From Stenogyne calaminthoides (taxonomy: Eukaryota > Streptophyta > Magnoliopsida > Lamiales > Lamiaceae): a stretch of 64,000 bases of DNA. Made by a program: the position numbers and the translations under genes. The notes beneath the pieces were generated by a model, which was not told the DNA's origin, searched no databases, and saw only the letters and a program-made list of their open reading frames with translations. The first letter of the stretch is position 1, and every line of letters starts with the position of its first letter. Positions 36,001-47,456 of the stretch are shown here, in pieces. The DNA is taken from contig JBBCBC010000035.1 of the NCBI GenBank assembly GCA_037126765.1, positions 3,534,001 to 3,598,000 on the forward strand, written 5' to 3'.

Positions 36001-37118
36001 CTACAGATAAGATAGGTTCGGTTAAAATTGTGCATAAATACTAAGAATATCACATATGCGGAAATCAAGAAGCAATAAAACATAATACAGGATATCAGCG
36101 ATTGACAAAATCTTTAAGATCAATGGTTTTAAAAGAATGATTCATCAAATTATCGAATTACCGATTCTACTTTTTTCGGATTTGGGACTTAAGAAAAACA
36201 CTTTGAATCGCAAAGAAGTAATCTGGAGAGTTTTCAGAAAATAAAATGCAGGTTTGTGATTTGGAAAACTCTGGTAGGGTTTTTGATGAACCTTATAAAG
36301 ATGAGGAGGGAAAAGACAAGATTTGGAAGATCAACCGCTTTGAAAAGATTAGACGATCCGTATTAAGCGGTTTTGATCGAATGGTTGGGAAAAAGCACGC
36401 ATTTAAAAACCTTTTGGATTTAAAAGCTCATTTTGTAGCAATTAATACATGTACCCCACGTCCGCATTAAATGATTTGCAGGGGATACGTCACACAGGTA
36501 ATGCGTACAGTAAGGCAAATAAAAACAGATAAAATCCGATGAATAAGCAAAGAACAAGGGAAAAGAAAGGCGATTCGATTGATCGATATAGTAATCACCA
36601 ATACCACTTGAAGTTGATTCCACTTGTTGATCTTAGTTTTCTCGCCTAAACCTTATAATTTCCCAAACCGTTCTTTTTCTAACCGATCTGTTTCATTTTG
36701 TGTCTGATTTCCCTTCTGATCCTCCTCGATCAGTTGAAGTTCCCCATTCAACTGATATTTCTGTTTTCTCATAGACTGATATATCTGATTTGTTGAGGTT
36801 TCAAGTTCAACTGATCTTCCTTATCTGATCAGTTTCGTATGTAATCAGATTTTGGTTGACCTAATCTGATTCTTCTCAGATCAAGCCAATTCTTGGGATA
36901 AGTGTTACCGTCAAAACTTAGTCTAGAATAGTAGTCTCTATTCCCTAAGTTGGCGCGATTTGACATGCGTAATTATTATCTGTATATCTTGATATGTCAA
37001 TCCGCCGTAAATTTATCCAATTATCAGTCGCGTGATTTCTACACGCTGTCCTTGTGATGCAAATTTCTCTAAAAGGCTTTTTGAAATCAAATTTGCATTT
37101 GCACCCTTGCTTGGCCTC

Positions 37119-37125
37119 TATAAAT
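37119..37125 (+). promoter_or_regulatory. antisense TATA box, element 3
   Basis: TATAAAT in ggcctctataaattggacc, identical in context to 11494 and 65 bp before an ATG. Confidence 0.55.
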
Positions 37126-37183
37126 TGGACCAATGTTTTACACAACATAACCCATTCACCATACTTATCTTTCTTTGTAAAAC

Positions 37184-37460
37184 ATGCATTCTCGTGAACC
37201 CTTATTTCCTAATTGAAACTTCCCAAAAACACCTTTACCCTTTTTCAATGATTTCACTTCTCAAATCAACCCCGTGTGTCCCTTTATCACCGTTTTTTAA
37301 GCCATCAAAGATTTCACATACAATTGTTGCCAAGCTCCTTTACCACCACGGCAAGTGATTCATCTGTCAAGAATCGAGAAGACACTTCTCCTAACCGTAT
37401 GCACCTTTGTGTGTCTATCGTCATGACGTAATCAAAGATCAACAGACTCGATGCGATATA
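37184..37460 (+). pseudogene. antisense small ORF of element 3, broken
   Basis: ATG at 37184 and HSREPLFP-like start, then an in-frame stop. The block ...CTCCTAACCGTATGCACC and the terminal tail are recognisable at 37385-37455. It matches the 22538-22810 ORF at DNA level. Confidence 0.45.
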
Positions 37461-38201
37461 AAACATGAGTCCGATATACGGTCTTGATCGGACAACAAAA
37501 TTCGATCTTCGTGATATCAACTCAATTTTTTTCATGCAACACATGTGCCCATAAGGTCTTTGAACTAATTTCTTGCACATGTGCTCCATTTAACAAATTT
37601 GGAGAGTCCATTGACTTCAGGTCTAAGGGCTCTGGCTTAGAAATCCTATATCAACGCCGCTCTTGCTCCCTTTTTAAATTTTAGCTTCACTAAGCATTTT
37701 AGATTTTTTTTAAAGCCTCTCTCACCCTTGTTAAGTGGGGGAAAATGAGAGCATCGATTTAAAATCTCTCTCTCCCCCTTTCTTCTTCGGGTTAGGATGA
37801 GGGTTTAGGGTTATAGGTTTAGGGTTTTTGGTTATGACTTATGTAATCGACCTCCGGTCCTTTGTACTTGTAACTTGTAATGTAATCGACCTTCGGTCTT
37901 TATCAATGAAAAGTTCTATTATTCCATTGTTGTGTAAATTCTCTGCTTTCTTATGCGATTGTAGGCTTTAATCTGTGAATCTTGCTTGTTGAATATCAGC
38001 TAAATCGACTTACAAAGATGTAAAATAACCCAACTGATTTAATCAGATATTCCTTTTAAATTGTGCGTTTCCTTTAATCGATAAACCTTAACCGATCGAT
38101 TCTTTTAACGATAACTCAGAATCGACGATTTCTCACATCGCCTCCTTGATCGATCTTCCGATCGATTGAGATACCAAACTCAATCGATTCCTTTTCAAAT
38201 G

Positions 38202-38956
38202 TTAGTCTCTTAACCAGCTGGTTCTGGAGAACAATCCATCAATCATTTTAGGTGCTTTTAGGGTTTAGGGTTTAGGGTTTAGGGTTTAGGGTTTACAGAA
38301 GCCCTAGCTCATTACACAATTCTCTGAATCTAATCTCAGCTAGTGGCTTGGTTAGAATATCAGCTTTCTGTAAATCAGTGTGAATCTTTTCCATTCGATA
38401 TTCTTCTTTTCAACATGATCTCTTATAAAATGGTGTCCACATCCACATGCTTGCATCTTGTATGTAGAACAGATTCGAGTGATTGCAATAAAGACTATTA
38501 CTCGCCACGTAATATAGGTACATTCTTAGCTACGATGTTATAATCCTCACCGGCGACTAAGCCGAGAGCGCTTGGGAGCAACAACTGACTTCTCGCAGCC
38601 CATATATTCTCGCTTCAAGAGTAGATGTCATGAATCGATGTCTCGCTTTTTGAAAACCACGAGATCGGTTTTACTTCCTAAAACCGACATGTTCCCGAGG
38701 TTGACTTCCTGTCAATCTTGCAACCTCCATAATCGTAATCGAAATACCCACTAAGCTCTAGATTATCATCGATGGGTAAAATAAACCAAGGTTTACTGTC
38801 CCCTTCAGATACTTAAGAATCCGCTTAGCTGCTTCTAGGTGGCTTTGCATTGGATTTGCCTGAAATTTGGCACATACACCTACTGCAAAGGTGATATCTG
38901 GTCTGCTTGCAGTCAGGTACAGTAGAGATCCAATAAGAGCCCTATATTCTTTCTGA
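38202..38956 (-). pseudogene. pol 3' end of element 3 (RNase H and end of RT)
   Basis: Corresponds to the last quarter of pol in element 4. It stops abruptly at 38956 within the segment just after the RT domain and is joined to a primer site. A run of telomere-type repeats replaces part of the C-terminal coding sequence (38257-38295). Confidence 0.8.
38257..38295 (+). repeat. interstitial telomere-type repeat (TTTAGGG)5
   Basis: Five exact TTTAGGG units plus TTTA, in the position where elements 1, 2 and 4 have pol C-terminal coding sequence (around 'ctccaagatc'). TTTAGGG is the Arabidopsis-type plant telomere repeat. Confidence 0.95.
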
Positions 38957-38963
38957 TACCACT
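38949..38963 (-). other. primer binding site next to LTR5
   Basis: Plus strand ttctgataccactt, i.e. TGGTATCAGA on the minus strand, joined directly to RT-linked coding sequence of element 3. Only two or three bases of shared sequence (tct) are at the junction. Confidence 0.75.
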
Positions 38964-40420
38964 TGTTGGTCCCGAAAAACCCGATTTAAAACTCGTAAAA
39001 TCTCAATGGGAGGTGACTTAAATTTTTTTTTTTGAATGTGTTATGCAGATTTGCTAAAGTATGTATGACAGTTAATATGAAAGCAAATAAGAACACACGA
39101 TTTTATAGTTGTTCGGAGTCCAACTCCTACATCCACTCTTCCCTATCATCAGGGGCACCAACTTAACCAACTGGACTTAGTTTAATGTGTTAGTCCAACA
39201 CCCAACAGATGTTTACCGAGTTCACACTCAAACGGGACTTATCACCCTCACGGGATCGCCTACCCTCCCTTTCGAGATTGCTAGATGTTTACCGAGTTCA
39301 CACTCACCTACAAACTTAACCGACTGATTTGGTAAGGTTTGTTTGGTTTCCAACTAGGTTGAGATTTTCCCTTACATTTGTTTAGCCTCAATGCTAAGGA
39401 TGGGAAAATCTCTCTAAGCTTAGGATATAACATTTGTGCTTAGATCTAGGGTAGAACACTTTTTAATATATGTGTGTATTTCTTGCTCTGTGTTCTATGA
39501 ATGGAGTTGCTTGAATATTTGGCTTTAATTTCACTTTGCAGATCCTCCATTGTCTTCTTTTGAAGGTAGTGCAATGTATTTATAGTGTGGATTTAAATAT
39601 TACCGTTGGAAAGTAATATTCAAATCCATACTAATAACTTCCAGCTTTTCTTTGTCCTTTTGCACTTTTCCTTGCGCCTTTTATGTCACATCAATATGTG
39701 TGTTGCCTTCTTTTATTGACAGCCGCTTTTGTGTGTCTAACGGATCCGATTTCAAATTTTATATTATCGCTCAAATTTCTTCCGATTCGGGTCGCTTTGA
39801 TTCGTATGCGATTTCGTCCGCAGAACTGTTCCAGAGAACTGGGTCTGCGATTGGTTCCGACGGATCAAGACAAAGCAGATCGACAAGATAACATCAGTCA
39901 CAGATTCGTCAACTGTGATCCGGTCAAGAAGATCGTGTCACCAGACTGTCAAGAAGATTACCACCAAGACTCGTCAAAGAACATCGTTCACCAGACTGTC
40001 ACCAGATCCGTCAAGAAGATCGTTAGTCAGACCGTCAAGAATATCAGTCACCAGATCCGTCAAGAAGATCGTCACCAGATCCGGGTCACCAGATCTAGTC
40101 AAGAAGATTCCGTGAACCGTGATCAAGATCGTGATCGCTTTGTCAGATCAAGATCGACAAGATTTCTTCTTCAAAATCAAGATGTTTCTTCTTGTTCGAC
40201 TCATCGGTTTATTTTAACTCATCTACTACATCCCCGATCTCGATCAGACAAATTTCGCCTCGCACCTTCGCCTCGATCTCGATCATCTTTGTCTCGATTT
40301 TGTGAGTTCCCCCTCAATTTGTTCTCTCGTTCCCCCTCAACTTGTTATCTGTAGATTAGCTTCAAAAATACAAGTTGATAATGTTTTGGCATAATTAATC
40401 AAAACTAAAATATCTCAACA
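38964..40420 (-). repeat. LTR5, a divergent Sirevirus-like LTR (1457 bp)
   Basis: Minus strand TGTTGAGATATTTT to GGGACCAACA; TATA box (minus) at 39577-39584. It shares the layout and short stretches (dark blocks such as tttatagt.gttcgga and ccactcttccctatca) with the other LTRs but is a distinct family. It has a primer site on its left and a polypurine tract on its right, so it is neither a plain solo LTR nor one end of a normal element. A minisatellite-like stretch lies at 39900-40110. Confidence 0.85.
39900..40110. repeat. degenerate minisatellite in LTR5
   Basis: Repeated gtcaagaagatcg and gtcaccagatccg strings alternate some eight times in 200 bp, giving a unit of roughly 24-27 bp with variable spacing. 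None of the other LTRs in the window has it. Confidence 0.8.
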
Positions 40421-40670
40421 ATTTCCCCCTTTTTGATAATGATGCCAAAACTAACTAACAATAAAAATATACGAGAAAAACAGTGTTAGTTAAACAAGAG
40501 AAATGATGAAGAACATTGTTTTCATTTTAAAAATGAGAAGATGATTGTCAACCTCCATGAATTTTATAAAATTTATGCATTTTAAACTAAATGAGTTTTA
40601 ATAAAAAAGACCAGTTCAGGTGTTCACATTAAAATCTAGTGAACACTTGAACCCCTGCTCTGATACCACT
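40421..40670 (-). other. mini-internal region between LTR5 and LTR of element 3
   Basis: Begins with a polypurine tract (atttccccctttttg, 40421-40435) and ends with a primer site (ctctgataccact, 40658-40670), with only about 220 bp between and no coding sequence. On the minus strand it therefore has primer site, short leader and polypurine tract in the order of a minimal non-autonomous element. Confidence 0.7.
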
Positions 40671-42235
40671 TGTAGGTCCCGAACGGGTTTAGTGAGGGCA
40701 GAAGTCTAGAGGGGAGGGGTGAATAGACTTCTGAAAACTTTTTGTGTAGATCAAAAAGTGAGGGCGCTTAGCCCGATCAGAGTCGAGTGAATCGGTTTGG
40801 GCCGATAACCAACTTACTAATCGCTCAGAGGCGTATTAGTTCTTTGAACTATCGCTTTAACTGATGTGTCGGAAGCTTAAGTTTTACCCGTGAAAACCGG
40901 TTTTTATAAATCGATTCCAAAGTTAGTGTTTTAACCAAATATTTCAAGTGTCAAGCTTGATCGGATCGTAAGCTTGGTGCTAGTGATCTCAACTTAGAAT
41001 ATGTATGCGCTTTTAAAGGTTGTGTGCAATTGTGTAGACAAGTTAATCAAAGCGGTAAAGGCACACACAAGATTTATAGTGGTTCGACAAACCAAATCAT
41101 ACGCCCACTCTTCCCTATCACAAGGGCACCAACTTAACCAACCAACTTAGTTTTATGTGTTAGTTCAACACAATACACCGACAGATATTTAAGGAGTTCT
41201 CACTCAACCGATCCTAAAATCGTAACTAGAAACCCTAGTCTCGAATCTTTGCTAAACAACTTAACCTAACTTTGGGTTTGATAAGATTGTTTTGGTTCCA
41301 ACTATGAAATATTTTCTAGTGTTTAAGGTAGCCTATCACCAGATGAAAAGATTTCTATGCTAAGAACTTATGGGATGAACACTTAATAAAATAATCTTCT
41401 TGATCGTGTTCTTCGTATGAAATCGATAATTGCTTGAGCTTCTTGATTGTTCAAAGTTTTCCGTGTTTCACTCAAGTGTGATCCCATATTTATAGACCTT
41501 GAAATCAAAGAGCCGTTGGAGAGCAATTTGAATTTTAGGTTATATTAGGTAGGTTTGCAGGATTGATGTGACGTGCTTCAGGAACGGCATGGCCAAAAGC
41601 GTGAACTTGTATTTTATAGCCGTTAGAGAGAAAAAGATCAAATCCCTTTAATTGTCGGGTCCCGATCATACGTGTCTTGTTCTTATTGGTTAATGACGCA
41701 CTTTTCAAAGGTTTTGTTCTTCCAACTAAGGTTGACATTCTTCTTGTTCGGATCATAGACGATGATTAGGTGAAACATCGGTTTTCACTGAGAGTCGACC
41801 GATCAATGTAATCGATCGACCACCGATGGAGTCTTCGTGCCGGGCCGACTTAGCTTCAACTAGCATACTTGGCTGATGTAGGTCTTCTGGTCTGATCTTC
41901 TGATCTTCTGGAAGTCATCTGATCTTCAAGTATTCTGAGTTTGAGCTTTATAACTTCAGCTGAGATATCCGACTAGATCGATCGATCCGATCTTCGTTCT
42001 TCTCTAGCATTCCTCACCGGGATTCTGATATCACCGTTCTTTAGATTTTCAGATCTGACTTATACATATTGAGGTTCCCCCTCAATATGTGACCTATCTA
42101 TTACATCAGTTGTTCTATAAAGTAATTATCAACTGGTATTCTATAAACGGTAGTATAAACATCAATCATTTATGTGTCCGACCGGTCCTATTACATGTGT
42201 TTCGAACTTTTATCAAAACTATAAATTTCCCAACA
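40671..42235 (-). repeat. LTR of element 3 family, shared between two internal regions
   Basis: TG..CA ends, 1565 bp, TATA box (minus) at 41487-41494. It pairs with 31052-32606. A primer site abuts its left side and a polypurine tract (42236-42250) its right, so it would be the 5' LTR of what lies left and the 3' LTR of what lies right. Confidence 0.9.
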
Positions 42236-42441
42236 ATTTCCCCCTTTTGATAAAACCAAAACACCGAGAAACCAAACACAGCTTGATAAATATAGAACAA
42301 GAAAAAGCACATAATCAGAAGACAATGAGGTTTTGTCTTAGGATCAGAAAATAAACTTTTCTCATTACATATGTCGATTACATGTTACATCAGAAAAGTT
42401 TGAATTTAAAAACAGCTGATCCTGAGAAGTCTTCTGATTCT

Positions 42442-42650
42442 TCACTCTTTAGGCTTGTATCCTTCTGGCATCTCTCTTTGATCTTGAGGTACGTTGAAGA
42501 TCTGATATAGTTTCCATTTGACATCATTGGTCTGCTGAGGATCAGTTATATGTGTTTTGCTCAGGATGTCAAAGTAGAATCTCTGAAATGCCAGTCTGTC
42601 AAATGAACCATCTGACTTCTTCGAGTAATCCAACAGATCATACTCTTGGA
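42442..42650 (-). pseudogene. envelope-like gene tail fragment
   Basis: 63 residues identical in frame to the end of the element 1 protein (DGSFDRLAFQRFYFDILSK, NVPQDQREMPEGYK), preceded by DYSKK. It is cut at about 42650, where plus-strand element B sequence starts. Confidence 0.85.
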
Positions 42651-44735
42651 AACTAAAGGATATTACTTCTATCTACCTGGGAAACAATCAGTGATTATTT
42701 CTAGGCAGACCAAGTTCCTTGAAAAAGACTGTCTTTAAGGAATAAGGTCGTAAGCTGATAGAACTCTAAGAAATTTAAGAACCACAAATTAACAAAGAGA
42801 CTGATATCTTGTCAAAGCAACATGACAAGAAATCAGTGGGAGCATTCAGCAACTTTCACGGTGGGAGTCTTTCACTAGGTGATTGTCTTTCAGCCAGTGG
42901 GAGCATTATTGGAATTGGCTTGCATGTGCAAGTACCTCCAAGTGGGCTGAATGAGAACAACATAGTTCAAACTCCCGCCCAAGAGGCATCTGAAAGTGTA
43001 GCTCTTGAGGACTCTCCGAACATTGATGAAATCAATGCACCACAAAATTTTCACGATCAGAATGTACAGCCTGCACAACCACAGCTTCATAAGTCAATTA
43101 GGAATCATAATCCACCCATTAGACATGGTTACCTCTTGGAGAAACTCGATAATGTGGACATACCGAATAAAGACGATCCTAATACTTACTCTGAAGCAAT
43201 ATCAAATATTGATTCAAGAAAGTGGCATGAAGCCATGAACTCCGAGATGGACTCGACGTACAAGTCTGGAACTTGGTTGAGTTGCCTAAAGGGGTTAGAC
43301 CCATAGGTTGCAAATGGGTCTCCAAGCGTAAAACTGATGCAAATGGCAAAAGTACAAACCTAAAAAGCTAGGTTGGTGGCGAAGGGCTATAGTCAATGCG
43401 AAGGCATTGACTATGATGAGACTTTCTCACCAGTTACAAAGATCAAGTCCATTCGAATTTTACTTGCGATAGCAGCACACTATGATTATGAGATTTGACA
43501 GATGGATGTCAAAACAACTTTCCTCAATGGAAACATTGATAAGGAAGTGTTTATGACTCAACCGGAAGGGTTCATATCTAAGAAAAATTCTAATCTAGTA
43601 TGCAAGCTAAAGATATCCATATATGGATTAAAGCAAGCTTCTAGGAGTTGGAATATCCGATTTGATGAAGCTATCAAGTCTTTTGACTTCATTAGAAATT
43701 TGGAAGATCCTTGCGTTTATCGTAAACGCGGTGGGAAGAATATTATTTTCATAATCGTGTATGTCGATGACATATTGATTTTGGATAATAATATCCCGTT
43801 AATGCAGTCCATTAAAGATTAGTTGTTAAAGACCTTCATGATGAAGGGTCTTGGTGAAACCTGCTACATCCTAGGGATCATGATCCACGGGGATAGATCC
43901 AAGAGGATGTTGGGGTTGTCACAGTCCACCTATGTAGACAAGGTGTTGAAGCGTTTTGCGATGGAGAACTCTAAGAGAGGATTTCTATCGGCAAATCATG
44001 GGATAAAGCTATCAAAGAAGGAATGTCCTTCTGTTGAAGCTGATATCAAGCACATGAAAGATGTCCCATATGCATATGCAATTGGGTCAATCATGTATGC
44101 CATGACTTGAACTAGGCCAAATGTGGCCTACGCTATCAACATCACTAGTAGATACCAACAGAATCTAGGTGAGTCTCACTGGATTGCTGTCAAAACCATT
44201 CTGAAGTATCTCAGATGAACTAAAGAATGTTTCCTTATCTATGGTGGACAGTCATAACTAGTAGTGACTGGTTATGATGACGCAAGTTTCAATCCGACTG
44301 TGATGATTACAAATCACAGTCAGGTTACGTTTCACTCTCAATGATGAGGCGGTCAATTAGAATAGTTCCAAGAAAGAGACGACCGCAAATTCAACAACCG
44401 AAGCTAAGTACATTGCTGTATCAGAAGGCTCAAGGAGGCAGTCTGGATTTTATTGTTCTTAAGAGAACTAGGGGTAGTTCAGAGTGCCAGTTGTCTAATA
44501 AATTTGTATTAAGACACCATTGGTGCGATTGCACAAGAAAGGGAACCGAGATCGACAAGCAGTACCAGGCTTATCATTTGATCCGATAGATCATAACAAT
44601 AGGAGAAATATAATTAAAATATATTCCCGCATATTTAATTTGGCAGATCCTTACACCAAAACACTGAGTGTTCATGTACACACTAGACATTTGATGGTCT
44701 AGGGGTTAGACATGTAGGTGATTGACTCTAGTCCA
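42651..44735 (+). pseudogene. copia pol fragment, element B (integrase end, RT, RNase H)
   Basis: Plus-strand copia pol truncated at the 5' side. It starts at the end of integrase (YYFYLPGKQSVIISRQTKFLEKD), then the linker, then reverse transcriptase with ARLVAKGYSQCEGIDYDETF, QMDVKTTFLNGNIDKEVF, YGLKQASRSWNIRF, a YVDD box (43758-43770) and RNase H around 44100-44340. Stops interrupt it at about 43303, 43497, 43820, 44108 and 44216. It is a different copia lineage from the Sirevirus-like elements: there is no extra gene after pol, and the end runs into a polypurine tract and LTR B. Confidence 0.85.
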
Positions 44736-44745
44736 AGTGGGAGAT
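44735..44745 (+). other. polypurine tract of element B
   Basis: aagtgggagat directly before LTR B (44746), the standard copia arrangement. Confidence 0.85.
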
Positions 44746-46347
44746 TGTTAGTGTTAGTGTCCTAAAGACAATCAATTGTAAGGACATAATAATCGATGAT
44801 ATTCAGTTTGATTTAATATTATAATTCATTTAATATTAATGTATGGCAATACACTTGTTTGAATATCATGTTTGATTGCTTGCATTTATTCATGCAAGTG
44901 TTCCCATGAGTCATTGCTATCATTGAGGTTGTGAAAACTCAGATGACTTAAGCATGATTCTCAAATAGCCCCGATCAAGGATCATCAAGAATGGGATATT
45001 GATGATACAATGGAGATTGGTGTGCGATCTACATCATACTCTTAGAGAGTGTAGTAAGTTCTCACTTACTACGAGATACTAGGTATCTCATGATGGATGC
45101 ACAAATACCTTAGAGGGTATTGGTATACACATCCGAGAAACCGTTTGATGTATTTCCACTATATGTGTCTACGGGTGTCTCGATTAGTGGGAGCGATGCG
45201 ATACTCCTTTGACTTGAGGTCAATACTCACGACATGTGTGGGATGATGAACTTTGACCATGACTGACGTTTGCACCCTAACCATGGGTAGATATGGCTTG
45301 GATTGGGTTCATCACGAAGTACATATGCGTGGTAGTTGAGCCAAGAATAGGATTCATTCCTCAAAGTAGATTTCGAGAGAATACTCATCTTCTCATCATA
45401 ATTGGATCAAAGTCATCGGCCGATGCACGTCAACTTAGACTTTGTGGCTAAGTGTGACATACATGATCAATTAGTTATTGGAGATAACATGATTAACTTA
45501 TTTGAATAGACACTTCATCATGTTCAAGACTTAATCGAGTATTCGCGAATGAAAGGAGAAAAACGTAATAGTCCATGTTTCAGTTACAGGTAGTTGCACG
45601 TTTCTCGCAACGTACCTCATATATTGAGAATGTCTAATTTATTGTCTAGGGTTCAATTAAGACCGTTAGTTTGACTAATCGCTCGATATATGAGGGCATA
45701 TGAGTCACACAACAAGTAGTTCCCTTTTACGGATTATAGTTGGTTGATTAAATGTTAAATTGGATTTAATATTTAATTTATGGGGAATTAATTAATAATA
45801 GATTAATTTGGAATTAATTATTATTAATATTTAATTAAATTAGATTTAATTGAATAGGATTCCCAATAATAATATATGGAATATTATTATAGAATTTAAT
45901 ATATATGAAATCAAATCCGTAGAGATTTGATATACATGGGAAATAAATCCGTAGAGATTTTATACATGGGAAATAAATCTAAGATTTATTTTATGAGATT
46001 AGGGATTTTATTTCCTAATCAGGTTAGCTTAAGATTTAAGCTAGGCCTCTCCTATATATATGACATCTTGGGAATTCACAAACAACGTTAATTAATGTTT
46101 CTCCATAAAATCTTGAATATGAATTTTTCTAGCAAATTCCATTTCAGATTCAACGCTGGCAAATCTGTGCAAGTCCGTGAATGGGGATTACTTGGATACC
46201 ATAGTAGAGAAATATGTGTACGGTTTACTGTAACATTTCTCTTTATGTTTATACGTATTCAATTATGTAATTACGTGTTCTTTGTTGGTGAACTGTTTAT
46301 TTCCGCTGCGAATGTATTACATGTTTACGTGCCTCTAAATTCCAACA
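44746..46347 (+). repeat. LTR B, copy 1 (3' LTR of element B)
   Basis: TGTTAGTGTTAGTGTCC to AATTCCAACA, 1602 bp. TATA box (tatatata) at 46053-46060. A very AT-rich part (45750-46010) contains two copies of an approximately 30-bp string around aaatccgtagagattt. Copies 2 and 3 are at 47654-49254 and 50560-51404. Confidence 0.9.
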
Positions 46348-47456
46348 ACTTTATCAAAACATTGGTTCCAAGCACGAGATGCTTACGTTAGTCTGTAAAT
46401 GGACTTCTTAAGCTTGCAAAACTAGATGTTCTTGGCCTTTTTCAACGAAGCCTTCGGGTTGTTGCATATAGATCTCTTCTTCAAGACTTCTGTTAAGGAA
46501 AGTTATCTTGACATCCATTTGCCAGATCTCAAAATCGAGATGCGCCGTTATCGACACGAGAATACGGATGGACTTAAGCATGGCTACAAGTGAAAAAGTT
46601 TCCTCATAATCGATCCCTTCTTTCTGAGTGTAACCTTTTGCCACAAGTCTAGCCTTGAAGGTCTCTACCTTCCCGTCCGATCCTCTTTTCCTCTTGTATA
46701 CCCACTTGCATCCAATGGGTGTGACCCCATTGAGTGGTTCGACTAGCTCCCGCACCTTAATATGATCCATAGAACCCATCTCAGCTTCCATTGTTGTTTG
46801 CCAAGAATCCGCATCCTTGTCTTGGATTGCCTCATTGTATGTCCATGGGTCCGATTCATCTTCACCGGGGACCAAGTCCGCTGACTCTCCTATTCCCATG
46901 AATCTCTCGGACTGTCTAACAACCTTCCCACTATGACGAGGTTCCAGTTTTGTAAGATTGTCGTTTGGTATGTCAACTTGTACAGTTGGCATTGAGGTAA
47001 GCCCTCCTAGCTCATCTAAGGTAATCTCACTTCTGGGCTTTCTATCGTTCATATAGTCTTCCTCTAAAAATCTAAAGTTGTGTAATGATTACAACCTTTT
47101 GATCTTCGGGACCATAGAACATGCACCCTTTCATTCCTTTGGGGTACCCTATAAACAACCTTAATTTTGATCGTGGATCCAATTTACCGGCTTCCTTGTC
47201 CAACCCGTATGCCGGACACCCCCAAATTCTCATATGTCTTAAACTTGGTTTGCGCCCTGTCCACAACTCCTTAGGGTTTTTGGGAACCTATTTGGATAGC
47301 ACCAAGTTTAGAATGTAAGTTGTTGTTTCCAAGGCGTGACCCCAAAATGATTTAGGTAGATCCGCATAACTCATCATTGATCTGACCATTTCTAAAAGAG
47401 TTATGTTTCTTTGTTCTGCAACCCCGTTTTGTTGAGGGGTTCCGGGTGCAGTCAAC
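46348..47456 (-). pseudogene. antisense copia pol fragment in tandem unit 1
   Basis: On the minus strand this runs from the integrase core (QLTAPGTPQQNG-type start) through the C-terminal motif (LRLFIGYPKGMKGCMFYG) into the reverse transcriptase (CKWVYKRKRGSDGKVETFKARLVAKGYTQKEGIDYEETF, QMDVKITFLNRSLEEEIYMQQPEGF, YGLK), ending soon after. The YVDD box is absent. One frame change near 47052-47072 and a stop after YGLK mark it as dead. It resembles element A more than element B. Confidence 0.85.

Larger units (their letters stand above)
36001..38201. other. pol-env spacer of element 3 with divergent promoter module
   Basis: It carries the same parts as in the other elements: a TATA-like motif near 36293-36299 (minus) toward the envelope-like gene, the conserved block from 36893, the antisense TATA box at 37119-37125 (plus), an antisense ATG at 37184 whose frame stops after 10 codons, and the hairpin/3' region at 37849-37925. 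No complete gene is present. Confidence 0.65.
31052..42235 (-). mobile_element. element 3 and associated chimeric LTR chain, Sirevirus-like
   Basis: Starts with an LTR (31052-32606) inside the 5' LTR of element 1, followed by polypurine tract, envelope-like gene, spacer and pol 3' end to 38956. The rest of pol and all of gag are absent. Pol is joined directly to a primer site plus a different LTR (38964-40420), a 235-bp mini-internal region, another primer site and an LTR (40671-42235) that pairs with the first one by shared diagnostic sequence (gtgagggcgcttagcccgatc). Confidence 0.75.

Noticed and set aside
39900..40110. Possible CRISPR-like array
   Set aside because: Units are degenerate, spacing is irregular with no unique spacers, and the setting is a plant LTR; it is a minisatellite.
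39683..40354. 223-codon plus-strand open frame in LTR5
   Set aside because: It lies within an LTR and is largely the translation of the minisatellite (repeated KKIV/HQI strings); no family similarity and no support as a gene.
46348..46362. A primer site after LTR B (actttatcaaaac)
   Set aside because: It resembles TGGTATCAGAGC only weakly and is explained better as antisense reverse transcriptase coding sequence (the codons after YGLK), so no functional primer site is called.
46095..46391. 98-codon plus-strand frame repeated at 49026-49298
   Set aside because: It lies at the R/U5 end of LTR B and runs into the antisense pol. The two copies are near-identical because of the recent tandem duplication, so being open in both is not evidence of coding.
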